From assembly GCA_024233865.1 (NCBI GenBank), contig JACKPA010000001.1:62001-126000 (forward strand): a stretch of DNA of 64,000 bases, given 5' to 3'. Positions within the stretch are counted from its first letter, which is position 1; every line of letters begins with the position of its first letter. A program made the position numbers and the translations under genes. The notes under the pieces are model-generated. The model did no database searches, was not told the origin of the DNA, and saw nothing but the letters and a program-made list of their open reading frames with translations. This document shows, in pieces, positions 7,772 to 16,809 of the stretch. This stretch comes from Leptospiraceae bacterium. GTDB lineage: Bacteria; Spirochaetota; Leptospiria; Leptospirales; Leptospiraceae.

Positions 7772-9355
7772 TTATTTGTGATTGAGTGCAACTTCTTCGC
7801 CAAAAGTGACTTGGACTTGAAAATAAATCAGATTATTATCCGCATCTCTTCTTTTCTGAGTAACATAATTCGTTCCAAGATGGTCTCTAAGTATATTATA
7901 AAATAGCTGTACTTTGAAATCATGATGCCTTCCAAAAAAATTTAATCCAACCCAGTAAGCTTTGAATCTCTCAAAATCTTCCGTTTTATAGTTTCTATCA
8001 AAATCACCTTTCATAAAATCATATCTAACAACCGGCATTATAAAATAAGATGAAATAGGGTAATTATATCCCAATGTTACGTGGTAGGTTTTAGTATCTT
8101 TGGCTGCCGAACCGCTAAAATAGGTATAAGCTCCATTGGCATACAAACCCTTCCATGTAGCAGTAAAATCATAGGTATGAGCATTTAATCCGAATGAACG
8201 ACGGAAAATATTTGTTCCACCTGGTGAAAAGTCCATTGCATAGGCTAGTGCCAAATTGTACGGATTACTATTGGGCAATGTATAATCGCCACCGGTTGCA
8301 CTACTTTGTTCCGTCAAAGTATTGAATTTAGAAACACCTCTTGTTTGTGGGTCATAAGAATTTACATATTTCAGTTCTTTTGCTGTTACTCCAGACATAC
8401 CAAGTGATACTTTCAAGTTTTTTTGAAAAATCTCCTCTCCTTCTCTCCAGTCACCGGATTTACCGTCCTTGACTAATCCATCAAAAGGGTTTACCTCTAT
8501 TCTCCAACTTAGCATAGGAGTAATTAACAAAGGTTGAGTTCCGGAATGAGTGTCTGTTAGCACTCTTTGCCTTCCTACACCATCATGTCCGGAACCCTTT
8601 CCATTCATAACAGAGCCTGATACTTTCATGTAATTAGTGTATTTTTTGTTAATCAGTTCAAGAGGATGTGCGTCTGCGAAGATTCCAATATCCCATAGTT
8701 GTGTAAATGACAAAGCAAATGCTCTTTCTGGTATTAAAAGATTGGCAAAACTTTCCAAGCCTTCTCGTAAAAATCTTACTCTCTGTTGTCCGAAATAAAA
8801 AATCGAACTCATAAAAGGAGCCTTTACCCATATATTGGCTTCTTGAACTCCACCTCTACTGTCATTCAGTTTTTCCTCTTTGAGAACGGTATACGAATTA
8901 CCGTCAGCTCCGGGAATGGTAACCGATTTGGTTGTAGAATACGGACTGTTAAGTAAGTTTTCCATTTTGAGGTCAACTATTCCTCCCCACCATTTATCCC
9001 CTTCATAGGCAAGTCCAATCCTAAGCCTACGAAAACCAGTGTCCCAAGCGTTGTAATCACTATGTCCATTAGAAAATACAGAATCTTTTTGTCCGGCAAC
9101 CGATCTTACCTGAACACGACCATTGACCTTTAACTTAGAGTTGGATTTGCTTGAACCTTGATTTATGTCACTACTTGATATTTTCTTTCTACCAGGACCA
9201 GGTTTGGTAAAAACCTGTCCGGTTGCCGGATCTTCATACAATTCCACACTATCTGCATTGATCGCTATGGAAAAAAAACTAAAAATTAACCCAAATAACA
9301 CCAATTTAAAAATAACAACTATATTTAAACTGAAATATTTTTTTATCCCCTTCAT
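7772..9355 (-). CDS. OprO/OprP-like outer-membrane porin
   Basis: 527 residues from the ATG at 9355, which is preceded by TTTAGGAT and opens a signal peptide ending near INADS. The frame can be extended to 9460, but that extension runs through the repeat element at 9380-9530, so it is rejected. After a short linker, the sequence from VNGRVQVRSVAG has the alternating polar/aromatic pattern of a beta-barrel, with family-like stretches RRLRIGLAYEGDKWWGGIVD, FYFGQQRVRF and a C-terminal MPVVRYDFMKGDFDR. This pattern fits phosphate-selective porin O/P relatives. The real solute is unknown. It is probably co-transcribed with the lipoprotein at 7356. Confidence 0.75.
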   Translation of the reverse strand: MKGIKKYFSLNIVVIFKLVLFGLIFSFFSIAINADSVELYEDPATGQVFTKPGPGRKKISSSDINQGSSKSNSKLKVNGRVQVRSVAGQKDSVFSNGHSDYNAWDTGFRRLRIGLAYEGDKWWGGIVDLKMENLLNSPYSTTKSVTIPGADGNSYTVLKEEKLNDSRGGVQEANIWVKAPFMSSIFYFGQQRVRFLREGLESFANLLIPERAFALSFTQLWDIGIFADAHPLELINKKYTNYMKVSGSVMNGKGSGHDGVGRQRVLTDTHSGTQPLLITPMLSWRIEVNPFDGLVKDGKSGDWREGEEIFQKNLKVSLGMSGVTAKELKYVNSYDPQTRGVSKFNTLTEQSSATGGDYTLPNSNPYNLALAYAMDFSPGGTNIFRRSFGLNAHTYDFTATWKGLYANGAYTYFSGSAAKDTKTYHVTLGYNYPISSYFIMPVVRYDFMKGDFDRNYKTEDFERFKAYWVGLNFFGRHHDFKVQLFYNILRDHLGTNYVTQKRRDADNNLIYFQVQVTFGEEVALNHK

Positions 9356-9371
9356 ATTTATCCTAAACTTT

Positions 9372-9538
9372 TTATTTAACGTGAGTTCGACGTAAGGAAT
9401 AATGTTATAAAAATAAGAAGGGTGAACACAGGGGTTCACCCCTACGCTCGAAAATACCACAGGCTTTGTAGGAGCAATCCCCCAGTGGTTGCCCTTTAAG
9501 TGAAAATCAAAATGTTATATCAAACTCACGTTATTTAA
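9372..9538. mobile_element. 151-bp MITE-like element with 8-base target duplication
   Basis: The element proper is 9380-9530. It begins CGTGAGTTCGA and ends TCAAACTCACG, an 11-base terminal inverted repeat with one mismatch. It is flanked on both sides by TTATTTAA (9372-9379 and 9531-9538), as expected for a target-site duplication. Inside are two head-to-head REP-like palindromes: 9420-9445, and one near 9470-9500 with GTAGGAGCAATCCCCC and GTGGTTGCCC. No transposase is encoded, so mobility would depend on an enzyme elsewhere. Confidence 0.7.
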
Positions 9539-9611
9539 ATCAATGAAATTAAAGGTAGGTATGAAGGAAACTCTTTTTATAGTTACAATTTAGTTACGGT
9601 TTTATTACATT

Positions 9612-10676
9612 CTAATCCTGAAGAGAGACGTTTACGATTAAGTCTTCCCTTCCGCATAACCTATCTATGTCGAGAATCCCAATAGTCTGATTTTGATAAA
9701 AGTAGGTTTCTTTAATAAGCTCGCTTTCGGATTCTGTCACCATTAGAGGCGAAATTAAAAACTGCTTCTTGTCTACGTATATCACATCTAATAATTCATC
9801 AACCACAAGTCCGACAATTAGTTCGTCTTTTTTTACAACCACAACTTTACCCATGGCTGCTTTTGTGTTTGTTTTGGATTTTAGAAGATAGTTCATATCA
9901 AGTAAGGTGAGAATATCTCCACGAAGATTCATACAACCGGCTATGTGCTCTGGAGTGCAGGGAACATTTGTGAGCGAATGGATTTCTGAAAATTCCACGA
10001 TGTCTCTAAGGTCTATACCAAAATTTTCTCCTTCAATCATAACAATGGCAATGGAAATAAGCGAAGTCAAGCCTTCTTGAACTTTATCCGCTTCTTTGAG
10101 ATAGGATTCTTTTCTTTTTTTGAGAACCGACAATTCATCTTTGGAAAATTCGGAAAACAATTTATTCAAAAGTGGAGTGGTTTTGTCCGAACTCAGTTTG
10201 TTATCTTCTACGCTTTCCAAAACTATTTCCAAAGGAACTAAATTTTCTATATCCACTTTTTGGATAATTTCATTATTGTATTTTATTATCCTTGAAATAA
10301 TTGGAACACTAGTTTGGTTTTGGTGATTTTTTTCATACGGGATCATATCAAAATTCTCTATATTAATGACTTCATGTGCCATAGTAATACGGAGAGCGAG
10401 TTTTTTATCGTTCATTTGTATAACTATGATTTTATCATTCACACTGCATTGATGAGTCTGAAAATCCTGCCTAAGATTTATGTCCAATACAGGAATGATT
10501 TCACCCCGAAAATTAAAAACCCCAATCAAAAATTCCGGTAAAGAAGATATAAACGTTAGTTCCGGAAACCATAAGATTTCAACTACCTTATCTGCCGGTA
10601 TGGAATACCTGGAATCATTGATACTAAAAATTAAATAAAAACTAGAGTCTACTTTTTTTTCCATAGCCTTAAACAT
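9612..10676 (-). CDS. Double CheW-domain chemotaxis coupling protein
   Basis: 354 residues with two CheW domains, roughly 12-155 and 205-345, joined by a ~45-residue helical linker. Each domain has the family's hydrophobic strand pattern and GxxNxRGxxxPxxD-type loop (IGVFNFRGEIIPVLDI; IAGCMNLRGDILTLLDMNYL). CheW proteins bridge chemoreceptors and CheA in the cytoplasm; tandem CheW proteins can build or cap array rings. It is not next to the main chemotaxis cluster but is close to a hybrid kinase. The start could also be the ATG at 10664. Confidence 0.85.
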   Translation of the reverse strand: MFKAMEKKVDSSFYLIFSINDSRYSIPADKVVEILWFPELTFISSLPEFLIGVFNFRGEIIPVLDINLRQDFQTHQCSVNDKIIVIQMNDKKLALRITMAHEVINIENFDMIPYEKNHQNQTSVPIISRIIKYNNEIIQKVDIENLVPLEIVLESVEDNKLSSDKTTPLLNKLFSEFSKDELSVLKKRKESYLKEADKVQEGLTSLISIAIVMIEGENFGIDLRDIVEFSEIHSLTNVPCTPEHIAGCMNLRGDILTLLDMNYLLKSKTNTKAAMGKVVVVKKDELIVGLVVDELLDVIYVDKKQFLISPLMVTESESELIKETYFYQNQTIGILDIDRLCGREDLIVNVSLQD

Positions 10677-10689
10677 TCACTTAATATAG

Positions 10690-10731
10690 CGTAAGTTCGA
10701 CGTAAATAATAATATTATAAAAATAAGAAGG
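10690..10731. repeat. Half copy of the MITE-like element upstream of the double-cheW gene
   Basis: Matches the left 42 bases of the 9380-9530 element (GTAAGTTCGACGTAA ... TATAAAAATAAGAAGG) with a handful of differences, but has no right end. In both places it lies 14-25 bases upstream of a minus-strand start codon, and on that strand it contains a TATAAT-like string, so it may supply promoter sequence. Confidence 0.55.
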
Positions 10732-10758
10732 ATGTCTATTTGACAGGAGTACATATAA

Positions 10759-13464
10759 TCAAATAACAAATATCTCCTGTATTTTTGATAAATTAAAATC
10801 AGCAATAAGCTTTTTAAGTGATTTAGCTACTTGTTCATCAAACTTTTCTACCTCTTTAACAAGTGCCTCTAATATATCCAAATCACCATTAATAGCTGCT
10901 TGAGACAATTTATCTTTTATATCGTTCGGTAAGGCTGTCAAATTAATTTCATAATTATTTGTTACCTCTACTTCTTCAATACTTTCCATATAACCTTCAT
11001 ATACATATTCAATACCCGTATAATATTTAATTGTTTCAAGCAGCTCGTTTTCTTTAAATGGTTTTTTCATAAAAGTATTTGCTCCTTGTTCTAATATCTT
11101 TTCATGAGAGTTATAAAATGTACTTGCACTAAGACCTATGATACAAGCTGTTCTACCAGTTTTTAACCCTCGTATTTTTTGAGTAGCTTCAACTCCATCC
11201 ATAACCGGCATTACAATATCCATCAAAACAACATGAGGTTCCCAGTCTTGAAAAATTTCAACTGCTTGTTTACCATTTTCGGCTTCTCTTGTTGAAAATC
11301 CTATTAAATGAAGCAATTTTATGACAACATCTCTATTCAAAGCATTGTCATCAACTACTAATACCCTTTTTTCTCCTTGGTTGTCTTTTAATTTTAAGAT
11401 ACGGTTTTTATGATTAATTTGTCTAACTACACTTTCATCTCCTTCTTCAAACTCAAAGCTTACGATAAAACTCGAACCTTTTCCTATAATACTTTCAACC
11501 GTGACATCACCTTTCATAAGCCGAGCTAGTTTCTTGCTTATTGTCAGACCTAAACCTGTACCGCCAGAGGCGCGCATACCAATTTCTGTTTGTTCAAATG
11601 TTCCAAAAATCATGTCTAATTTGTCTTCTGGAATGCCTATTCCAGTATCAGATATTGTGCAATAAATTTTATTACCCTGAATATCTGCTGATAATTTAAT
11701 ACTTCCTTCATTAGTAAATTTAATAGCATTGCTTAACAAATTTATAAAAATTTGTCGTAAACGACTTTGGTCAGCTTTAATAATTTTGGGTAAAGATTCC
11801 GAAATATTTAGTTCAAAGGATAGACTCTTATTCATAATATGAACTTGGAACATTTTTTGTAAATCATCAAACATATAATGCAAGTCAAAAGATTCAGGTA
11901 AGAGTTTTATTTTTCCAGCTTCAATCTTGGAAATATCTAATATGTCATTGATTAAGCCCAATAAGTGCTCACCACTTTTATAAATAGATTGAATCATATC
12001 TTGAACTTCCGGTACAATGGATTTATCTCTTTTTAAAATCTGAGTATAACCTAAAATGGCATTCATTGGCGTACGTATTTCATGAGACATGTTTGCCAAA
12101 AACTCACTCTTTGCTTTGTTAGCGACTTCCGCTTTTTTTTTGGCTTGCATAAGTTCTTTATGACTTTTTAATAATTCTTCTTGAGCTTTTTTACGCTCGC
12201 TAATGTCAATTCCTATTCCAATTAGGCATGGTTTGTTCTCAATGAAAACTCTCACTCCAGTAAAATAAAACAGTATACTTTCACCATTTTTAGAAATAAA
12301 TTTAGCTTCAAAAAAAGAATTTCCTGTTGCAAAGACTTCTAGAATAGCCATTTTGAATATATTTTTCTCGATAAAAAAATCAGATGGGTTCATGCCAAAT
12401 ATTTCCATTGCCTCATACCCCGAAACTCTTTCAAAGTTATCATTCCATTTTAGAATATTTTCTTCTTTATCAAACATGAAAAAGATTCCAGGTAGACTAT
12501 TCAAAACAGTGTTTGTGAATTCCATATGTTGATTTATCAACGATTCTATCCTTTTCTGTTCCGCTAGTTCAATAATTTCCAATTGAGCTTTTTTTTGTTG
12601 AAAGACGAGAGTTGCTAGTACCATCATAGTTGTAGAAGTGACACCTATAAATGATTGTAGTATCAATAATTTTTCGTTTAAAGAAAAATAGTTGAAAATA
12701 GGAAGGCTTGTTAAAGAAGCATACATTAGTAATGAAGATATTAATACACTAAAAACAGCAGCTCCGTACTGCATAAAACGAAGTGAAGCAACCATTTGAA
12801 ATATAATAAATAGAAAATATAAAGGATAACTGCTTTTGAAAAAAAATAGCCCACCTATAACTGTTATAAATGCCAGTCCAAATATTTCCAAAAAAGTCTT
12901 AGTATTAAAATTGATTATTGCCTTTATTTGCCAAACCATTATAAATGGAACAATAGTGATAACTCCCATAGCGTCGCCTAAGTACCAAGTAAACCAAGTA
13001 TAGACTATCTTATTAGAAGCTATTATTCCCACCAAATACATACTGCCAACACCCCAAACAGAACCAAGGATACAAGCAAAGAACGCTCCCAAAACTATAA
13101 ACAATATAACGTTAATAGGTTTACTAAAAGGATTATTTGTCTTTGTCACTCTTTTGACTATAAATGAGCCAAAAAGAGCTTGTAGAGTACTCCCACATGC
13201 TATACTCGCACTTAAAAAAAATATGGATGTATTATCATAAGAAGTTGAAATTAAAATATTACCTAAAAAAGAACCTAGCCAAACACCAATTAATAATTTA
13301 TAACCACGTAATAATAATGCAGCCATAGCCACACCAGCAGGAGGAAAAATCGGTGTTACATTGCCTGGAGGAATTGCAAAAAACATTCCAATTTTTAAAG
13401 AAATGATATATGTAACAATTACTATAATATTTATTATGTAATCATTTTTTATGAATCTGTTCAT
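10759..13464 (-). CDS. MASE1-PAS hybrid sensor histidine kinase
   Basis: 901 residues. Order: N-terminal membrane region of about eight segments (1-290) with the MASE1 signature around GNVTPIFPPAGVAMAALL; PAS domain (~315-425) closed by DISERKKAQEE; HisKA (~450-516) with phosphoacceptor His461 in SHEIRTP; HATPase (~562-674) with N-box NLLSNAIKF and G-boxes DTGIGIP and GGTGLGL; receiver (~699-817) with Asp749 in MDIVMP; and a helical C-terminal tail that recalls an HPt domain but lacks an evident phosphoacceptor His. It likely senses a membrane or cytoplasmic signal and passes phosphate internally to its receiver. The output partner is not evident nearby. Confidence 0.93.
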   Translation of the reverse strand: MNRFIKNDYIINIIVIVTYIISLKIGMFFAIPPGNVTPIFPPAGVAMAALLLRGYKLLIGVWLGSFLGNILISTSYDNTSIFFLSASIACGSTLQALFGSFIVKRVTKTNNPFSKPINVILFIVLGAFFACILGSVWGVGSMYLVGIIASNKIVYTWFTWYLGDAMGVITIVPFIMVWQIKAIINFNTKTFLEIFGLAFITVIGGLFFFKSSYPLYFLFIIFQMVASLRFMQYGAAVFSVLISSLLMYASLTSLPIFNYFSLNEKLLILQSFIGVTSTTMMVLATLVFQQKKAQLEIIELAEQKRIESLINQHMEFTNTVLNSLPGIFFMFDKEENILKWNDNFERVSGYEAMEIFGMNPSDFFIEKNIFKMAILEVFATGNSFFEAKFISKNGESILFYFTGVRVFIENKPCLIGIGIDISERKKAQEELLKSHKELMQAKKKAEVANKAKSEFLANMSHEIRTPMNAILGYTQILKRDKSIVPEVQDMIQSIYKSGEHLLGLINDILDISKIEAGKIKLLPESFDLHYMFDDLQKMFQVHIMNKSLSFELNISESLPKIIKADQSRLRQIFINLLSNAIKFTNEGSIKLSADIQGNKIYCTISDTGIGIPEDKLDMIFGTFEQTEIGMRASGGTGLGLTISKKLARLMKGDVTVESIIGKGSSFIVSFEFEEGDESVVRQINHKNRILKLKDNQGEKRVLVVDDNALNRDVVIKLLHLIGFSTREAENGKQAVEIFQDWEPHVVLMDIVMPVMDGVEATQKIRGLKTGRTACIIGLSASTFYNSHEKILEQGANTFMKKPFKENELLETIKYYTGIEYVYEGYMESIEEVEVTNNYEINLTALPNDIKDKLSQAAINGDLDILEALVKEVEKFDEQVAKSLKKLIADFNLSKIQEIFVI

Positions 13465-13535
13465 TTTTAGTCTTTAACCATTTCAAGAGAGATATTGGAT
13501 AATACTCTTAAGCTATATATGTCTACACAACGTTA

Positions 13536-14201
13536 CTATAATAAACCATCTATATCATATTCTTTCCTTGCATACACTATTCCACTTAAGAATTCTAACT
13601 GTGAAGATTCCGCATCACTATAGGAACATTCAATTATTTTTTCTTCAAGTTTAAACTTAGTAAATATTTGTGTCGTTTTATCAAGTACCAGTGTAGCATT
13701 TCGAACATCAGCATATATGGGACATCTATCGAAATAATACCTAATTAAGATAGACTTTCTCTCTTTAATAAATCTAAATACAATTTTCCGAATGTCTGTG
13801 TAAATGCATCCTAAAAGAGCTATCTGAATAGCAACGCAAATATCATCTATATTCGGATCTTGGGTAATATTTTCTAAAAAATTAGACTTGTAAAGCTCTT
13901 TACTCTCCTCATTTTCTTTCCTTGCATATACTAGACCGTCCAAAGGGTCTAGCTGAGATAAAGGGGCATCAGAAAATACACATTCTTCTTTGGATTTGAT
14001 GTCAAGTTTTTTGGAAAATAAACTAGCTATATCATAATCATTTTGTCTAGGTTTTCTATCAAGATAGGAGCGAATAATAACAGATTTTTCACTTTCATCA
14101 TATTTATAAGCTACGGCTCTTATAGGGGGATATACTTCCCCGAGTAACCCTTTCTTTAAGCCCAATCGAAGTGATTTTATCGTTGTAAACTCTATTTGCA
14201 T
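13536..14201 (-). CDS. Protein with two copies of an uncharacterised ~100-residue domain
   Basis: 221 residues made of two similar halves. The first half has IRAVAYKYDE, VIIRSYLDRKP, FSDAPLSQLDPLDGLVYARK; the second has IRKIVFRFIKE, ILIRYYFDRCP, YSDAESSQLEFLSGIVYARK. Single-domain proteins with an IR...YFDG...VYARKE pattern are found near toxins or as free small proteins in many bacteria, but I cannot assign a function. Its ATG overlaps the stop of the upstream phosphatase gene by one base (TAATG), so the two are translationally coupled. It ends a five-gene operon. Confidence 0.7.
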   Translation of the reverse strand: MQIEFTTIKSLRLGLKKGLLGEVYPPIRAVAYKYDESEKSVIIRSYLDRKPRQNDYDIASLFSKKLDIKSKEECVFSDAPLSQLDPLDGLVYARKENEESKELYKSNFLENITQDPNIDDICVAIQIALLGCIYTDIRKIVFRFIKERKSILIRYYFDRCPIYADVRNATLVLDKTTQIFTKFKLEEKIIECSYSDAESSQLEFLSGIVYARKEYDIDGLL

Positions 14202-15376
14202 TAAAATAATTCCATACCAATAATCGTGCAGTCATCTTCCAGCCTACCAGACTGGGAAAAAGAAATACTATAATTTATCAAATTGTCTAACAATTGTTCA
14301 AGAGTCTCTCCACTATTATTTTGAAAAAATTCCGAAAACTGCGCGAAGTCAATCATTTCACCAGATTCATTTAACACTTCAATTAGTGCATCTGTATAAA
14401 TGATAATTTTATCTCCAGTAAAGAGTTGAACTTTTTCTTCAGTAAAATTGGATTCTTGATTTGAGAATACTCCAAGAAGTGAACCGTAAGTATTTAATTC
14501 TATGATTTCTTGTGTTTTTTTACGAATTAGAATCCCAGACGGGTGTGCTGCACTAGTATACAATAAAGTCTGATCTACTGAATCATATATCCCATAGAAC
14601 ATGGTTGAGAACTTTCCTTCAGGAATTTGAAGATAGAGATCCTGATTGATGTTCTGTAAAGTAACTTCTGTTGAATGTGTTTTTTTTATAGCATTTTTGA
14701 ATATTCCTGAAATCATGAAAGTAATAAGTGCTGCAGAAATATCATGCCCGGTAGCATCTCCGACCATAATACCATACTTTCCATCTCCCAATTCTATAAT
14801 ATCATAATAATCACCTCCAATTTGTCGGATAGGAATGTATTTATAAGATATTCGAACTCTAGGGATATTTGGTAAAGATTTAGGAAAAAGCGCTAGTTGA
14901 GTCTGTTTTGCTTGTTTTAAATCATATTCAATTTGTTGTTTTTGCTTTTTTATAATTATATAGGAATTATGCAATTCCTCTTTGCTTTTTTTTAGCTCCA
15001 AATGAGTTCGTACTCTAGCTAGTACTTCTTCTGTTTGAAAAGGTTTGGTAATATAATCTACTCCTCCTACGGCAAAACCTTTGAGCTTATCCTGAATATC
15101 ATCCAAGGCGCTAAGAAAAATAACCGGAATTTCTTTAGTTGACTCATCTTTTTTTAAGCGTTCACAAATTTCATAGCCATTCATTTTGGGCATCAAAATA
15201 TCAAGCAAGATTAAATCCGGTGGGGTGGAAACTACGCTTTTTAGAGTTTGTTCTCCGTTAGTAGCAATCCTTATTTTATACCCTTCCGGTTTTAAAATAT
15301 TGGAAAGTACTCTCAGGTTTTCGGAGTTGTCGTCAATAATTAATATGGAATTACTAAAATTGTTAATTGTTTTCAT
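14201..15376 (-). CDS. Response regulator with SpoIIE-type PP2C phosphatase output (RsbU-like)
   Basis: 391 residues: receiver domain (~10-125, Asp59 in LILLDILMP, Lys in ITKPF), a coiled-coil linker (~130-165), and a SpoIIE-like PP2C phosphatase (~170-391) with metal-binding patterns GGDYYD and VGDATGHD and a C-terminal DDCTIIG. Such proteins dephosphorylate anti-sigma antagonist (STAS) proteins and thereby control partner-switching stress responses. STAS-like proteins are present at 45252-46047, but pairing with them is speculation. It starts 2 bases after the BshC-like gene and overlaps the next one. Confidence 0.92.
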   Translation of the reverse strand: MKTINNFSNSILIIDDNSENLRVLSNILKPEGYKIRIATNGEQTLKSVVSTPPDLILLDILMPKMNGYEICERLKKDESTKEIPVIFLSALDDIQDKLKGFAVGGVDYITKPFQTEEVLARVRTHLELKKSKEELHNSYIIIKKQKQQIEYDLKQAKQTQLALFPKSLPNIPRVRISYKYIPIRQIGGDYYDIIELGDGKYGIMVGDATGHDISAALITFMISGIFKNAIKKTHSTEVTLQNINQDLYLQIPEGKFSTMFYGIYDSVDQTLLYTSAAHPSGILIRKKTQEIIELNTYGSLLGVFSNQESNFTEEKVQLFTGDKIIIYTDALIEVLNESGEMIDFAQFSEFFQNNSGETLEQLLDNLINYSISFSQSGRLEDDCTIIGMELF

Positions 15377-15378
15377 AA

Positions 15379-16809
15379 CTATTCTTGTTGAAGTTGGTTG
15401 ATATGATCTATCAGTTCTTGCATATCATAGTAATAAAAAGGAAAACTTCTTGTCCTTAAGGCTTCTTTTGTTTGCAAAATAATCGGTAATTTGGTTTTTC
15501 TTAGTTCAAGTTCCTCTTTTACCGAAGAAATCGATTGCCGAATGATTGAATTCAAATTTTTGGTTTCTTGGTGTAACTTTTTTCTATCCGAGTTTGGGTT
15601 GCTCCACTGAGCTATCAATTCTCTTTTCTTAAGGTATAGCGGATTTTCTGCTTCCAAAAATCTATCGGGAGAAAACCGAAAATCTCTCAGTTTGCCTTCG
15701 ATAGTTCTCCTATCCATAAACCCATTCTCTGGATTTTCATTCTCATTTAGATGCATGGTTGCCGTTGCAACAGAATAAGGAGAAGCCTCCATTTGAAAAA
15801 AGTCATTTATCACCTTGTCGGAAACAGCTTCATACCTTCCTCCCCCTGTTCCATGAATAAACAAGTCTGATAAAAACAACCTTACAAACATCGTTAAGGT
15901 AATCGCCCTTGGTAAGATTGGTAGAGATGCCGGGTAAGATTTCATGGGAAAACGCTTGGCTACGGATTTATCGTATACCCAAAAAGGATATTCATTTTCC
16001 TCTAAATTCGGTAAAGGTTGAGCTTTGTTTTTTATTTTGTGAACTTCTCGGTAGCTTGCCAAATGGAAATTAAAAATTTTATTAAACTCACTTCTTCGTT
16101 CACATACTTTTTTAGCAAATATTTGAAAAGCTTCTAACTCTACCAACTTGCTCACCGGAAGATTATGAATATGAATCCCCCTGCTTTTGTAGAAATCTTG
16201 CTTTATTTCGGATAATACAAACTGCAAAGGTACTATTTTATGACAGGCTGAGAGAATTCTTTTTGTGTAAGCCTCGGATTCAAGCAAACAATTTTCGGAG
16301 ACGAAATATTTTAAGTTTTCATAGCTTTCTTCCATAACGGAATTGAATCTTTCCCTATCTCTTTCATTCATTTTTGTATTTTTAAAAATACCGTAATCTC
16401 TCCCTCCTATAAAAACTTTTCTTGTACTCGCATACTTTTCTTCTAATTTTACGGGATAGTGATAGTTTACCTCAAACCGATCCGTATCTACAATCAGATG
16501 TAAAACGGTTGAATCCGAAATGTCAGCCAATTTCCAAGCCAGCAAATCCTTAAAAATAATTCCGGGATGTTGAAAGTCCGGTTGATGTCCGGTAATTATT
16601 AGAGTATTCTTTGGAGACGCTAGACCAAGTATTTGAAAAACTTCTTCTCGCAATTTCTTCTTCAAATCTTGATATTCTTTTAAGTCAAACCCTATCGGAG
16701 ATTTGCCTTTGTGCTGCTGGTAAGATAGCATTTTATCTTTTAAGCTTTCAAGTGTTCCATCCATTACAATTTCTTTAATTTGTTTCACAGAGCAATCCAC
16801 CTTAGTCAA
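15379..16809 (-). CDS. BshC-like protein, putative bacillithiol-type cysteine ligase
   Basis: 476 residues. Near residue 75 it has IITGHQPDFQHPGIIFKDLL, comparable to the TGQQ-x-x-x-x-x-GP-x-x-x-x-K block of BshC, the enzyme that adds cysteine to glucosaminyl-malate. Later it has FIHGTGGGRYEAVSDKVIND, comparable to the HGTGGA-x-YD-x-x-TD block, and a long C-terminal coiled coil, again as in BshC. It overlaps by 8 bases the gene for a BshB1-like deacetylase, the step just before BshC in the pathway. Overall similarity to true BshC seems low, so a related thiol or amino-group ligase is possible. Confidence 0.55.
   Translation of the reverse strand: MTKVDCSVKQIKEIVMDGTLESLKDKMLSYQQHKGKSPIGFDLKEYQDLKKKLREEVFQILGLASPKNTLIITGHQPDFQHPGIIFKDLLAWKLADISDSTVLHLIVDTDRFEVNYHYPVKLEEKYASTRKVFIGGRDYGIFKNTKMNERDRERFNSVMEESYENLKYFVSENCLLESEAYTKRILSACHKIVPLQFVLSEIKQDFYKSRGIHIHNLPVSKLVELEAFQIFAKKVCERRSEFNKIFNFHLASYREVHKIKNKAQPLPNLEENEYPFWVYDKSVAKRFPMKSYPASLPILPRAITLTMFVRLFLSDLFIHGTGGGRYEAVSDKVINDFFQMEASPYSVATATMHLNENENPENGFMDRRTIEGKLRDFRFSPDRFLEAENPLYLKKRELIAQWSNPNSDRKKLHQETKNLNSIIRQSISSVKEELELRKTKLPIILQTKEALRTRSFPFYYYDMQELIDHINQLQQE

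Noticed and set aside
9356..9460. N-terminal extension of the porin gene
   Set aside because: The extension is encoded by the MITE-like element, and a signal peptide with a good ribosome site begins at 9355.
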